Shown: positions 54,267 to 63,484 of the stretch, piece after piece | How the letters are laid out: every line of letters starts with the position of its first letter | How positions within the stretch are numbered: position 1 is the stretch's first letter | Position numbers and translations under genes: made by a program | Assembly (NCBI RefSeq): GCF_030323545.1 | Contig: NZ_CP122954.1 | Coordinates: 1,302,001 to 1,366,000 of the forward strand | Length of the DNA: 64,000 nt | Direction: 5' to 3' | Origin: Helicobacter pylori | Lineage (GTDB): Bacteria; Campylobacterota; Campylobacteria; Campylobacterales; Helicobacteraceae | Notes under the pieces: generated by a model | Databases searched by the model: none | Told to the model about the DNA's origin: nothing | Seen by the model: the letters and a program-made list of their open reading frames with translations, nothing else

Positions 54267-55027
54267 ATTTTATTCAAGAGCTTAGCACCCCCCATGTTAG
54301 GGATTTTTTCTTGTTGTTTTTAAGGGTTAGCGGCGTGCTGTCTTTTTTCCCTTTTTTTGAAAACCATTTAGTGCCTTTATCGGTGCGTGGGGCTTTAAGC
54401 TTGTATGTGAGCGCGATTTTTTACCCCACTTTAGAGTTTTCAAACGCCGCTTACACGCCAGAGGGTTTTATTATTGCATGTTTATGCGAGCTGTTTTTAG
54501 GGGTGTGTGCATCTATCTTTTTACAAATCGTCTTTGCAAGCTTAGTGTTTGCAACCGATAGCATCAGCTTTTCTATGGGGCTTACGATGGCGAGTGCGTA
54601 TGATCCCATTTCAGGATCGCAAAAACCCATTGTGGGGCAAGCCCTTTTATTGTTAGCGATTTTAATTTTATTGGATTTATCATTCCACCATCAAATCATT
54701 TTGTTTGTGGATCACAGCTTAAAAGCCGTCCCTTTAGGGCAATTTGTCTTTGAGCCAGCGTTAGCTAAAAACATTGTCAAAGCCTTTTCGCATTTGTTTG
54801 TCATAGGGTTTTCTATGGCGTTCCCTATTTTATGCTTGGTGTTATTGAGCGATATTATTTTTGGCATGATCATGAAAACCCACCCTCAATTCAACCTGCT
54901 CGCTATCGGGTTTCCGGTTAAAATTGCGATCGGGTTTGTGGGCATTATTTTAATCGCTTCGGCTATCATGGGGCGTTTTAAAGAAGAAATCAGCCTGGCC
55001 TTTAGCGCCATTAGTAAAATCTTTTAA
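54260..55027 (+). CDS. fliR: Flagellar type III export protein FliR
   Basis: A 255-residue membrane protein of the export gate (FliPQR) at the base of the flagellum. About six hydrophobic helices are seen; family segments include FLLFLRVSGVLSFFPFF, RGALSLYVSAIFYP, FATDSISFSMGLTMASAYDP and KTHPQFNLLAIGFPVKIAIGF. Start ATG 54260 lies within the end of the EI24-like gene. moeA follows 10 bases after its stop. Corresponds to HP0173. Other export gate genes are elsewhere, as usual in this genus. Confidence 0.93.
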   Translation: MLDFIQELSTPHVRDFFLLFLRVSGVLSFFPFFENHLVPLSVRGALSLYVSAIFYPTLEFSNAAYTPEGFIIACLCELFLGVCASIFLQIVFASLVFATDSISFSMGLTMASAYDPISGSQKPIVGQALLLLAILILLDLSFHHQIILFVDHSLKAVPLGQFVFEPALAKNIVKAFSHLFVIGFSMAFPILCLVLLSDIIFGMIMKTHPQFNLLAIGFPVKIAIGFVGIILIASAIMGRFKEEISLAFSAISKIF

Positions 55028-55036
55028 AGGATAAAC

Positions 55037-56211
55037 ATGATTAGTTTTAAAGAAGCTCTAAAAATCCATTCTAGCATTCCCTTAAAACCCTTAGAAATAG
55101 AGGTTGTCTCTTTGTTTGAAAGCATAGGGCGTATTCTAGCAGAGAATATTGTTTGCATTCACGCCTTGCCTAAATTCAATCAAAGCGCAATGGATGGCTA
55201 TGGGTTTAAAATGTAAGATTTAGGCCAAAAAACTCAAGTCATCCAACACATTTTTGCCGGAGATGATGTGAGCGCTTTAGAAGTTAGAGAAAATGAATGC
55301 GTTAAAATCATGACTGGAGCGATGGTACCAAAAGGAATAGAAACGATTGTCCCTATAGAGTGCATGCTAGAAAGCCATAAAAATTCCGCCCTAGCTCCCA
55401 AAGATTTTAAAATAAACGCCAATATCCGTCAAAAGGGCGAAAACGCTTCTTTAAACAGCGTGTTAGTCCCTAAAAATACCCGTTTGAATTACGGACATAT
55501 CGCGCTCATTGCCTCTCAAGGGTTAAAAGAAATCAAAGCGTTTAGGAAATTAAAAATCGCTCTCTTTAGCAGCGGCGATGAATTAGTGCCTTTAGGGCAG
55601 AACGCCCTAGAATGCCAGGTTTATGATGTGAATTCAGTGGGTGTTTTTAACATGCTTAAAAACTACAACACGCATTTTCTAGGGTTTTAAAAGATGATAA
55701 AAATTTACAGCTTAAAATATTTGAATTGCAAGACTATGATGTCATCCTTTCAAGTGCGGGGGTGAGCGTGGGGGATAAAGACTTTTTTAAAGACGCCTTG
55801 AAAGAAAAAAACGCCCTTTTTTATTATGAAAAAGTCAATCTCAAACCTGGAAAACCGGTAACTTTAGCCCAACTCGATCAAAGTATTATTATAGGTTTGC
55901 CGGGTAATCCTTTAAGTTGCTTAGTCGTTTTACGGGTTTTGATTCTACCCTTATTGGAGCACTTATCTTTAAATAAAGATTTTAAACTAAAGCCCTTTAA
56001 GGCTCAAATCAATGCCCCTTTAAAGCTTAAAGGCGAACGAACGCATTTAATTTTAGGCAACTATTTAAACAACCAATTCATTCCTTACAACAACAACCGC
56101 TATGACTCAGGAGCGATTCAAGCCCTTGCGCGAGTGGATTCTATCGCTTTAATTGATGAAGGAGTGGGATTGGTTCAGGGCGAAATTGAAATTTTAAGGT
56201 TTGAAAATTAA
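55037..56211 (+). pseudogene. moeA: Molybdopterin molybdotransferase MoeA, disabled by a stop codon and a frameshift
   Basis: ATG 55037 starts MISFKEALKIHSSI and continues to SAMDGYGFKM, then meets an in-frame TAA at 55214. The same frame resumes to 55690 with the MoeA segments IMTGAMVPKGIETIVPIE and SSGDELVPLG...YDVNS. At the GGTTTTAAAAG run near 55683-55693 the frame changes; the rest (DYDVILSSAGVSVGDKDFF, LPGNPLSCLV) ends at 56211. Correcting both lesions yields 391 residues, the length I recall for HP0172. MoeA inserts molybdate into molybdopterin. Two independent lesions argue for true loss. Confidence 0.9.
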
Positions 56212-56271
56212 AATGGCTTTTAACAATGCTATAATGACAAGTTTAAAACCCCACTCATAAAGGTTCTGTTT

Positions 56272-57363
56272 GTGGATAACTACACCTATAGCGAATTGTT
56301 AAAAAGCTTGCAAAACAAATGCGATAATATCGCTTTAATCATCAAGCCTGAAAAGATCAAGCAAGAATTAGAACGCATTGAAAAAGAGCAAGAAGACCCT
56401 AATTTTTGGCAAGATGTCTTAAAAGCTAGAGACACCAATAAAGAAAAAGTGCGCCTGAACCGCTTGCTAGAAACCTATCAAAAAACCAAAAATTCTTTAG
56501 ATGAAAGCGTGGAATTGTTTGAACTCGCTCAAAACGATAACGATGAGACTACTTTATCCTTGCTCTATGAAGAGGCCCCTGTTTTAGAGTACAGCGTACA
56601 AAAAGTGGAAATTGAAATCATGTTAAGCGGTGAAAATGACGCCTCAAACGCTATTATTACCATTCAGCCTGGAGCGGGGGGGACTGAAAGCCAGGATTGG
56701 GCGAGTATTTTGTATCGCATGTATTTGAGGTGGGCGGAAAGAAGAGGCTTTAAAAGCGAGATTTTAGACTATCAAGATGGCGAAGAAGCGGGTATTAAAG
56801 GAGTCGCCTTTATCATTAAGGGCGAAAACGCTTATGGCTATTTGAAAAATGAAAACGGGGTGCATAGGCTTGTAAGGATTTCGCCCTTTGATGCGAACGC
56901 CAAACGGCACACGAGTTTTGCGAGCGTGCAAATTAGCCCTGAATTAGACGATGATATTGATATAGAAATTGATGAAAAAGATGTCCGTTATGATTATTAC
57001 AGAGCCAGTGGGGCAGGCGGTCAGCATGTCAATAAAACAGAAAGCGCGGTTAGAATCACGCATTTCCCTACCGGTATTGTGGTGCAATGCCAAAACGACA
57101 GGAGCCAGCATAAAAACAAAGCGAGTGCGTTAAAAATGCTTAAATCCAAGCTTTATGAATTGGAATTAGAAAAGCAACAAAGCAACACCAAAAATGAAGA
57201 AAAAAGCGAGATCGGTTGGGGGCATCAAATAAGAAGCTATGTCCTAGCCCCCTACCAGCAAGTCAAAGACGCGCGCTCCAATATTGCTTATAGCAATGTG
57301 GAAGCGATACTAGACGGCGATATTGATGCGATTTTAGAGGGCGTTTTGATTGCTAAAGCTTAA
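56272..57363 (+). CDS. prfB: Peptide chain release factor 2
   Basis: A 363-residue class I release factor reading UGA and UAA. The anticodon-like tripeptide SPF is in [15 protein letters not shown], and the peptidyl-hydrolysis GGQ motif is in [18 protein letters not shown]. Start is GTG 56272. Unlike most bacteria, there is no in-frame UGA near codon 25 and no Shine-Dalgarno-like slippage site, so RF2 here does not regulate itself by +1 frameshifting. Corresponds to HP0171. Confidence 0.95.
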   Translation: MDNYTYSELLKSLQNKCDNIALIIKPEKIKQELERIEKEQEDPNFWQDVLKARDTNKEKVRLNRLLETYQKTKNSLDESVELFELAQNDNDETTLSLLYEEAPVLEYSVQKVEIEIMLSGENDASNAIITIQPGAGGTESQDWASILYRMYLRWAERRGFKSEILDYQDGEEAGIKGVAFIIKGENAYGYLKNENGVHRLVRISPFDANAKRHTSFASVQISPELDDDIDIEIDEKDVRYDYYRASGAGGQHVNKTESAVRITHFPTGIVVQCQNDRSQHKNKASALKMLKSKLYELELEKQQSNTKNEEKSEIGWGHQIRSYVLAPYQQVKDARSNIAYSNVEAILDGDIDAILEGVLIAKA

Positions 57364-57432
57364 GTGCGCTAAAATGACAGCTAGGAATTATGGTTAAAAA
57401 CGCTTTTTAAAACCAATTGGCAAGGAACAACA

Positions 57433-58176
57433 ATGACACAAGAAGAATTAGACGCTTTGATGAATGGTGGCGATTTAGAAAATTTGGAAGCCTTAGAGGC
57501 TAAAGAAGAGACTAAAGAAGAGGCTAAAGAGGAAGCTAAAGAGAAAGAAGAGTTTAAAGAATCCAAAGAAAGCTCTAGCCAAAAAATGACCGTCAAAAAA
57601 GAAGACGCTGAAAAATACGGCAAGATTAGCCCTAATGAATGGCCTCCCCCTCCCCCCACTGAAGAGCATAAGGTCGTGCATCAATTAGACGATGTTACAA
57701 GAGATTCTGAAGTGAAAGCCACGCAAATTTTTGATCAATTGGATTTGATCGGAGCTAGCGCTGAAAAAATCGCTAAAATGGTTAAAAAGATCCAAGAACC
57801 TTTGCAAAAACACCAAGAAATTTTTGACAATTTGCATGCACATTTCCCCCATGTGGAATCTTTTAAAACCGCACTCAATGAGCAACAAGAAATCCTAAAC
57901 GCCCTTAAAAGCATTGAAGAAGAAGCCGCTAATTGCTCTGATAGCTCCATGCAAGCGATGGATATTATGCAGTTTCAAGATATTCACCGCCAAAAAATTG
58001 AACGAGTGGTCAATGTCATGCGAGCGCTCAGCCAATACATGAATTCACTTTTTGAAGGCAAAATTGATGATTCTAAGCGCGTGAGTTCAGCGACTTTTAT
58101 CACCGGCGATGACGATAAAGATTTAGCCAGTGCTGATGATATTGAAGCCTTGATCGCTTCTTTTGGAGCCAAGTAG
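57433..58176 (+). CDS. cheZ: Chemotaxis phosphatase CheZ (remote homologue)
   Basis: A 247-residue protein. The C-terminal half is a long helical hairpin with FQDIHRQKIERVV: Asp183 and Gln187 match the DxxxQ catalytic pair of CheZ that dephosphorylates CheY. The last residues, DDIEALIASFGAK, resemble the CheY-binding tail helix. The N-terminus, TQEELDALMNGGD, looks like the opening of FliM/FliN proteins and is followed by a repetitive acidic Lys/Glu region and a PPPPP run. In H. pylori HP0170 was shown to be the CheZ equivalent. It starts 69 bases after prfB and abuts the U32 peptidase gene. Confidence 0.88.
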   Translation: MTQEELDALMNGGDLENLEALEAKEETKEEAKEEAKEKEEFKESKESSSQKMTVKKEDAEKYGKISPNEWPPPPPTEEHKVVHQLDDVTRDSEVKATQIFDQLDLIGASAEKIAKMVKKIQEPLQKHQEIFDNLHAHFPHVESFKTALNEQQEILNALKSIEEEAANCSDSSMQAMDIMQFQDIHRQKIERVVNVMRALSQYMNSLFEGKIDDSKRVSSATFITGDDDKDLASADDIEALIASFGAK

Positions 58177-58178
58177 TT

Positions 58179-59447
58179 TTGAACCAAGTTGAATTACTCT
58201 CTCCAGCTGGTAATTTAAAAAAACTTAAAATCGCTCTCAACTATGGGGCTGATGCGGTTTATGGGGGGGTGAGCCATTTTTCTTTACGCAATCGTGCAAG
58301 TAAGGAATTCACTCTAGAGACCTTTAAAGAAGGGATTGACTACGCCCATGCCTTGAATAAAAAAGTCTATGCCACGATCAATGGTTTCCCTTTCAATTCA
58401 CAGCTCAAACTTTTAGAAGAACATATTGATAAAATGGCAGAGCTAAAACCAGACGCTTTCATTATCGCTGCGCCTGGTGTGGTGAAACTCGCTTTAAAAA
58501 TCGCCCCACATGTTCCTGTCCATTTATCCACGCAAGCGAATGTCTTAAATTTGCTCGATGCGCAAGTGTTTTATGATTTAGGGGTTAAACGCATTGTGTG
58601 CGCTAGGGAATTGAGCCTGAATGATGCGATTGAGATTAAAAAAGCCTTGCCCGATTTAGAATTAGAAATCTTTGTGCATGGGAGCATGTGCTTTGCCTTT
58701 TCAGGGCGTTGCTTGATTTCGGCTTTACAAAAGGGGCGTGTGCCTAATAGAGGGAGTTGCGCGAATGATTGCCGGTTTGATTATGAATATTACGTGAAAA
58801 ACCCTGATAACGGCGTGATGATGAGGTTGGTTGAAGAAGAGGGCGTAGGCACGCACATTTTTAACGCTAAAGATTTGAATCTCTCTAGTCATATCGCTGA
58901 AATTTTAAGTTCCAACGCCATTAGCGCGCTTAAGATTGAAGGGCGCACCAAGTCCAGTTACTACGCCGCGCAAACCACGCGCATCTATCGTTTAGCGGTT
59001 GATGATTTTTACCATAACACCTTAAAGCCGAGTTTTTATGCTAGCGAATTGAACACGCTTAAAAACAGGGGTTTTACGGACGGTTATTTGATGCGAAGGC
59101 CTTTTGAAAGGCTAGACACTCAAAACCACCAGACAGCCATTAGCGAAGGGGATTTTCAAGTCAATGGTGAAATAACAGAAGACGGGCGTTTTTTTGCATG
59201 CAAATTCACCACCACCACTAACATAGCTTATGAAATCATCGCTCCCAAAAATGCGGCTATCACGCCCATAGTTAATGAAATTGGCAAAATTTATACCTTT
59301 GAAAAACGCTCTTATTTAGTGCTGTATAAAATCCTTTTAGAAAATAACACCGAGTTAGAAACTATCCATAGCGGGAATGTGAATTTAGTGCGACTGCCCG
59401 CACCTTTACCGGCTTTTAGTTTTTTGCGCACCCAAGTCAGAGTCTAA
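58179..59447 (+). CDS. U32-family peptidase / tRNA- or rRNA-hydroxylation type protein
   Basis: A 422-residue cytoplasmic protein of the U32 family. Conserved pieces are LLSPAGNLKKLKIALNYGADAVYGG, VHLSTQANVLN, RIVCARELSLNDA, FVHGSMCFAFSGRCLIS with its cysteines, and SCANDCRFDY plus SALKIEGRTKSSYYA. Members were first called collagenases; others (TrhP, RlhA) are now known to take part in RNA hydroxylation and carry an FeS-type cysteine set, which fits the cysteines here. Start is TTG 58179, two bases after the cheZ stop. Corresponds to HP0169. I cannot tell the substrate. Confidence 0.85.
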   Translation: MNQVELLSPAGNLKKLKIALNYGADAVYGGVSHFSLRNRASKEFTLETFKEGIDYAHALNKKVYATINGFPFNSQLKLLEEHIDKMAELKPDAFIIAAPGVVKLALKIAPHVPVHLSTQANVLNLLDAQVFYDLGVKRIVCARELSLNDAIEIKKALPDLELEIFVHGSMCFAFSGRCLISALQKGRVPNRGSCANDCRFDYEYYVKNPDNGVMMRLVEEEGVGTHIFNAKDLNLSSHIAEILSSNAISALKIEGRTKSSYYAAQTTRIYRLAVDDFYHNTLKPSFYASELNTLKNRGFTDGYLMRRPFERLDTQNHQTAISEGDFQVNGEITEDGRFFACKFTTTTNIAYEIIAPKNAAITPIVNEIGKIYTFEKRSYLVLYKILLENNTELETIHSGNVNLVRLPAPLPAFSFLRTQVRV

Positions 59448-59493
59448 AAATGGCGTTTAGAGATTAGGTATTACAAATGATTAAGAGAAACGC

Positions 59494-59757
59494 ATGCCCT
59501 TAGAAACTATCACGCTCGCTCATATTTACGAAGAACAAGGGTTTTTTGAAGAAGCGTTGCAAATTTATACTAATATTTTAAAAAAAACCCCTGACCATGC
59601 AGAGGCGTTAAAGCAAATGAAGCGTTTGGAAAAAATCCAAAAAAATCTCGCTCCTTTCAAGCACGATGCATTGTTAGAGCGGCACTATTTAAATTTTATC
59701 AAAGGGGATTATTTGAGCGTTGAGAATTTAGAAAAATGGCTGGTAGAATGGAATTGA
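59494..59757 (+). CDS. Small TPR-like protein
   Basis: An 87-residue protein with one clear tetratricopeptide repeat: ITLAHIYEEQGFFEEALQIYTNILKKTPDHAEALKQMKRLE (about residues 6-46), followed by another helical pair. TPR domains mediate protein contacts. No signal peptide. It overlaps the next gene by 22 bases. Corresponds to HP0168 from memory; the partner is unknown, possibly the product of the overlapping gene. Confidence 0.75.
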   Translation: MPLETITLAHIYEEQGFFEEALQIYTNILKKTPDHAEALKQMKRLEKIQKNLAPFKHDALLERHYLNFIKGDYLSVENLEKWLVEWN

Positions 59758-60224
59758 AAAATATTATTTCAGAAACCCTTAATGAAATTGAAAAAATGGC
59801 TAAAACCATTGATGATGGTTTTAATACGGCGCAAAAAACGCCCTCTTTTTTCAAAACGCCCCCCAATTTGCAAAACACCCCAAACCCTAAAAATGCTAAC
59901 ACCCCTTTAGAGTCAAAAAACGCTGCTAAAATAGAAACGCAAGAAAAAATCACAGAAGAAAATACAGAAGAAAAAGAAGAAGAGACAAAAGAAATCATTA
60001 CAGAAGAAATCACGCCAAAAACCCCCACGCAAGTGTTAATTTCAAACGAGCGGGTTTTTTTAAAAAATTTACTAGAGAGAACCTTAGTGTTATTTAAAGG
60101 CATGCAGGCTTTAGAAGAAAAAGAAGCCATGAAGCGTTTGGATTTAGTGGCGCGTTTCTTGCAATACCAATTGAGCGTGCTTGAAAAACGATTAGAATCT
60201 TTGGAGCGAGAAAACACAGAGTGA
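59736..60224 (+). CDS. Protein of unknown function with acidic disordered centre and helical C-terminus
   Basis: A 162-residue protein. The N-terminal helix (LKNIISETLNEIEKMAKTID) is followed by a Pro/Asn-rich segment (FFKTPPNLQNTPNPKNANTP), a glutamate/threonine-rich acidic run, and a C-terminal coiled coil (ERVFLKNLLERTLVLFKGM ... LEKRLESLERENTE). Two in-frame ATG codons, 59736 and 59748, are possible starts; neither has a strong ribosome site, as expected if translation is coupled to the overlapping TPR gene. Corresponds to HP0167. No function is recognised. Confidence 0.7.
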   Translation: MAGRMELKNIISETLNEIEKMAKTIDDGFNTAQKTPSFFKTPPNLQNTPNPKNANTPLESKNAAKIETQEKITEENTEEKEEETKEIITEEITPKTPTQVLISNERVFLKNLLERTLVLFKGMQALEEKEAMKRLDLVARFLQYQLSVLEKRLESLERENTE

Positions 60225-60457
60225 AAAATGAGCAAAGGAATTTTTTAAAAACATTAAAAAATAAGACTTTCATTTTCAATATTTTATGAAAACAAAGCCT
60301 TAATTCCATTAATAACTATGATAATGTTTTGAATTTTTATTTTTAAGACATCTTCAAGGTATCTTTAATAATAAAATGCTAGAATTAGTTCCCTAAAACA
60401 TTAACAAAGTTAATCGTTTTTAAAGTTGTAGAAATCATTGAAGGAGTTAATTGAAGT
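60225..60457 (+). promoter_or_regulatory. arsR promoter and leader with a perfect palindrome
   Basis: An extended -10 element TGCTAGAAT places TAGAAT at 60380-60385, so transcription should begin near 60392. In the leader, ATTAAC AAA GTTAAT (60400-60414) is a perfect 15-base palindrome that could be an operator. AAGGAG at about 60441-60446 is the ribosome site region of arsR. Confidence 0.55.
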
Positions 60458-61135
60458 ATGATAGAAGTTTTAATGATAGAAGATGATATAGAATTAGCCG
60501 AGTTTTTGAGCGAGTTTTTGCTCCAACATGGCATTCATGTAACCAATTACGATGAGCCATATACCGGCATTAGTGCGGCTAACACACAAAATTATGATTT
60601 GTTGTTGTTGGATTTAACTTTGCCTAATTTAGACGGGCTTGAAGTGTGTAGGCGCATCTCCAAACAAAAACATATCCCTATTATTATTTCTTCAGCAAGA
60701 AGCGATGTGGAAGATAAGATTAAAGCGCTAGATTATGGGGCTGATGATTACCTCCCTAAACCCTATGATCCTAAGGAATTGTTAGCTCGTATCCAATCCT
60801 TGCTCAGGCGTTCTCATAAAAAAGAAGAAGTGAGTGAGCCAAGCGATGCGAATATCTTTAGGGTGGATAAGGATAGCCGAGAAGTGTATATGCATGAAAA
60901 AAAGCTAGACTTAACTAGGGCTGAATATGAAATCCTTTCGCTTCTCATTAGCAAAAAAGGTTATGTGTTTAGCCGTGAAAGCATTGCGATTGAGAGCGAG
61001 AGCATCAACCCTGAAAGCTCTAATAAAAGCATTGATGTGATTATTGGCCGTTTGCGATCTAAGATTGAAAAAAATCCTAAACAACCGCAATACATCATCT
61101 CTGTTAGAGGGATTGGTTACAAATTAGAATACTGA
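60458..61135 (+). CDS. arsR: Acid-response regulator ArsR (OmpR family)
   Basis: A 225-residue response regulator. The receiver domain has the acidic pocket [10 protein letters not shown], the phospho-acceptor aspartate in [16 protein letters not shown] (about Asp52), the conserved Thr/Ser region IIISSARSD and Lys in DYLPKPYDP. The C-terminal winged helix ([24 protein letters not shown]...[14 protein letters not shown]...[11 protein letters not shown]) is of OmpR/PhoB type. With ArsS it controls urease and other acid-adaptation genes; unphosphorylated ArsR is essential in H. pylori. Followed 23 bases later by arsS. Corresponds to HP0166. Confidence 0.95.
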   Translation: MIEVLMIEDDIELAEFLSEFLLQHGIHVTNYDEPYTGISAANTQNYDLLLLDLTLPNLDGLEVCRRISKQKHIPIIISSARSDVEDKIKALDYGADDYLPKPYDPKELLARIQSLLRRSHKKEEVSEPSDANIFRVDKDSREVYMHEKKLDLTRAEYEILSLLISKKGYVFSRESIAIESESINPESSNKSIDVIIGRLRSKIEKNPKQPQYIISVRGIGYKLEY

Positions 61136-61158
61136 TTCTAATAAGGAGTTAAGGGGTT

Positions 61159-62490
61159 TTGCGTTTCTCTATCTTTTTTAAAGTTGTCGCTTTGTTTATG
61201 ATAACGCTCTTTAGTTTTGGAGCGTTCGCTTACTATTTCGTGTCTTCTCAAATCAATCACGAAAACTATCAAAACGAAATGCGCCATTATCAGTTTGTTA
61301 CCACTATCAATGAAATTTTAAATAACTACTCTGATTATAGAGCCATAGAAGATTACCTCTATAAAATTGGTTTTAGAGAAACCACAATAGAAAATTTAGA
61401 AAAGGTTTTAGCCAAAAGACGCCACCAGTTGCACCACAGAAATATTGGGTATGCTGAAGTGTTTAAATTCAGCGATATGGTTTTTATCCTTTTAAAAAAG
61501 GATGAGCATTTTGTGCTTTATAAAGATTTGCATTCGGTTTCTTACAGGAATTATTTCTTAGCCATTACGGTGGGTTTATTGTTGATTTTATTCCTCTTTT
61601 TGTTTGTTTTACAGAGTTTATTGCCCTTAAGAGAGTTGAGATCTCAAGTGAAGTGCTTCGCTCAAGGGGATAAAAGCGTGAGTTGTAAAAGCAAGCAAAA
61701 AGATGAAATAGGGGATCTGGCTAACGAATTTGACAATTGCATTCTTAAAATCAATGCGATGAATGAATCTCGGGTTTTATTTTTGCGCTCCATCATGCAT
61801 GAATTACGCACCCCTATCACTAAGGGCAAGATACTAATCTCTATGCTCAAAGAAGAGCTGTCTTACAAACGCTTTACATCTATATTTGATCACTTGAACA
61901 CGCTGATTGAGCAATTTGCCCGCATTGAGCAACTCGCTTCCAAAAATTACGGGAGCAATAAAGAAAAATTTTTAATGAGCGATTTGATAGATAAGATTGA
62001 AAAAATGCTTTTAATTGATGAGGATAAAAAAAGCCCTATCCATGTATCCTCTTCAAATTACATTATTGAAGCGGATTTTGAATTGTTTTCCATAGCGTTA
62101 AAAAACATGGTAGATAATGCGATTAAATACAGCGATGACAAACAGGTGTTTTTGGATTTCATAGGAAATAATTTAGTGGTGTCCAATAAAAGCAAACCTT
62201 TAAAAGAAGATTTTGAAAAATATTTGCAACCCTACTTTAAATCTTCTAACCCCAGCCAAGCCCATGGTTTTGGGTTAGGCATGTATATCATTAAAAACGC
62301 TTTAGAGGCTATGGGATTTAATTTGAGCTATCATTATATCAACGGGAGAATTTGTTTCACTATCCATGATTGCGTTTTTAATAGTTTTTACGATTTAGAA
62401 GAGGATAATGAAGAGCTACCCCCCCCCCCCCGAAAATTTGAGAGAGATGAGCGGGATGAAGGGAATAAAAAAAGCCAATTGTGGGGTTAA
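61159..62490 (+). CDS. arsS: Acid-sensing histidine kinase ArsS
   Basis: A 443-residue inner-membrane sensor kinase. Two membrane helices (about residues 5-28 and 133-155) frame a periplasmic sensor loop rich in histidine (RRHQLHHRNIGY), proposed to sense protons. A HAMP-like linker, the H box SIMHELRTPITKGK, N box NMVDNAIKY and GFGLGMYIIKNALEAMG follow. Start is TTG 61159 after GGAGTTAAGGGG. The 3' end has a tract of 13 C (62419-62431) giving the Pro4 run and this C-terminus; other lengths give other tails. Corresponds to HP0165 (with HP0164). Confidence 0.94.
   Translation: MRFSIFFKVVALFMITLFSFGAFAYYFVSSQINHENYQNEMRHYQFVTTINEILNNYSDYRAIEDYLYKIGFRETTIENLEKVLAKRRHQLHHRNIGYAEVFKFSDMVFILLKKDEHFVLYKDLHSVSYRNYFLAITVGLLLILFLFLFVLQSLLPLRELRSQVKCFAQGDKSVSCKSKQKDEIGDLANEFDNCILKINAMNESRVLFLRSIMHELRTPITKGKILISMLKEELSYKRFTSIFDHLNTLIEQFARIEQLASKNYGSNKEKFLMSDLIDKIEKMLLIDEDKKSPIHVSSSNYIIEADFELFSIALKNMVDNAIKYSDDKQVFLDFIGNNLVVSNKSKPLKEDFEKYLQPYFKSSNPSQAHGFGLGMYIIKNALEAMGFNLSYHYINGRICFTIHDCVFNSFYDLEEDNEELPPPPRKFERDERDEGNKKSQLWG
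62419..62431 (+). repeat. Poly-C contingency tract in arsS
   Basis: Thirteen consecutive C within the last 24 codons of arsS. Changes of one or two C switch the frame and thus the last residues of the kinase, downstream of the catalytic domain. Confidence 0.9.
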
Positions 62491-62512
62491 AGAAAAACAA
62501 TAAAGAGAGAAC

Positions 62513-63484
62513 ATGTTCAAACGATTGAGAAGATTACGAAGCAGCGAAAACTTAAGAGCGATGCTAAAAGAAACGCATCTAAACATTGATGATTTCATCG
62601 CTCCCTTATTTGTCATAGAAAGCGGTAGTTATATTAAAAATGAAATCAGTTCCATGCCTGGCGTGTATCAAATGAGTATCGAGTCTCTTTTAAAAGAATG
62701 CGAAGAATTAGTGGGTTTAGGCATCAAAGCCGTTTTATTGTTTGGCATTCCTAAACATAAGGATGCTACAGGAAGCCATGCGCTAAATAAGGGTCATATT
62801 GTTGCAAAAGCCACCAAAGAGGTTAAAAAACGATTTAAGAATTTAATCGTTATAGCGGATTTGTGTTTTTGTGAATACACCGACCATGGGCATTGCGGGA
62901 TTTTAGAAAACGCTTCTGTGTCTAACGATAAAACGCTAGAGATTTTAAATCTTCAAGGGCTTATTTTGGCTGAAAGCGGTGTGGATATTCTAGCCCCAAG
63001 CAACATGATGGATGGGAATGTTTTGAGCTTGAGAAAAACGCTAGATAACGCCGGCTATACCCACACGCCCATCATGAGCTATTCCACTAAATTTGCGAGC
63101 AGTTACTATGGGCCTTTTAGAGATGCGGCAAACTCTGTGCCGAGTTTTGGCGATCGCAAAAGCTATCAAATGGATTACGCTAATAAAAAAGAAGCGCTTT
63201 TAGAAAGTTTAGAAGATGAAAAACAGGGCGCGGATATTTTAATGGTGAAACCGGCTTTGGCGTATTTGGATATTGTTAAAGAAATTAGAGATCACACTTT
63301 GCTCCCTTTAGCGCTCTATAACGTGAGTGGGGAATACGCCATGCTCAAACTCGCACAACAACACAACCTGATCAACTATGAAAGCGTTTTATTAGAAACG
63401 ATGACTTGTTTTAAAAGAGCGGGAGCGGATATGATTATTAGCTATCATGCTAAAGAAGTGGCTAACTTATTACAAAGGAATTGA
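62513..63484 (+). CDS. hemB: Delta-aminolevulinic acid dehydratase (porphobilinogen synthase)
   Basis: A 323-residue metalloenzyme that condenses two aminolevulinates to porphobilinogen. The zinc/cysteine region is [15 protein letters not shown], with both Schiff-base lysines in [19 protein letters not shown] and [12 protein letters not shown]. It opens with [15 protein letters not shown] and contains IAPLFVIES. It provides the substrate for HemC, encoded near 14 kb. Starts 22 bases after arsS, ends directly before the YebC gene. Corresponds to HP0163. Confidence 0.95.
   Translation: MFKRLRRLRSSENLRAMLKETHLNIDDFIAPLFVIESGSYIKNEISSMPGVYQMSIESLLKECEELVGLGIKAVLLFGIPKHKDATGSHALNKGHIVAKATKEVKKRFKNLIVIADLCFCEYTDHGHCGILENASVSNDKTLEILNLQGLILAESGVDILAPSNMMDGNVLSLRKTLDNAGYTHTPIMSYSTKFASSYYGPFRDAANSVPSFGDRKSYQMDYANKKEALLESLEDEKQGADILMVKPALAYLDIVKEIRDHTLLPLALYNVSGEYAMLKLAQQHNLINYESVLLETMTCFKRAGADMIISYHAKEVANLLQRN

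Noticed and set aside
55214..55216. Recoding of the in-frame stop in moeA (selenocysteine or readthrough)
   Set aside because: The codon is TAA, not TGA, there is no downstream stem-loop of note, and a second lesion disables the gene anyway.
56272..56360. Programmed frameshift in prfB
   Set aside because: The frame is continuous from GTG 56272; there is no in-frame TGA near codon 25 and no internal Shine-Dalgarno-like site.
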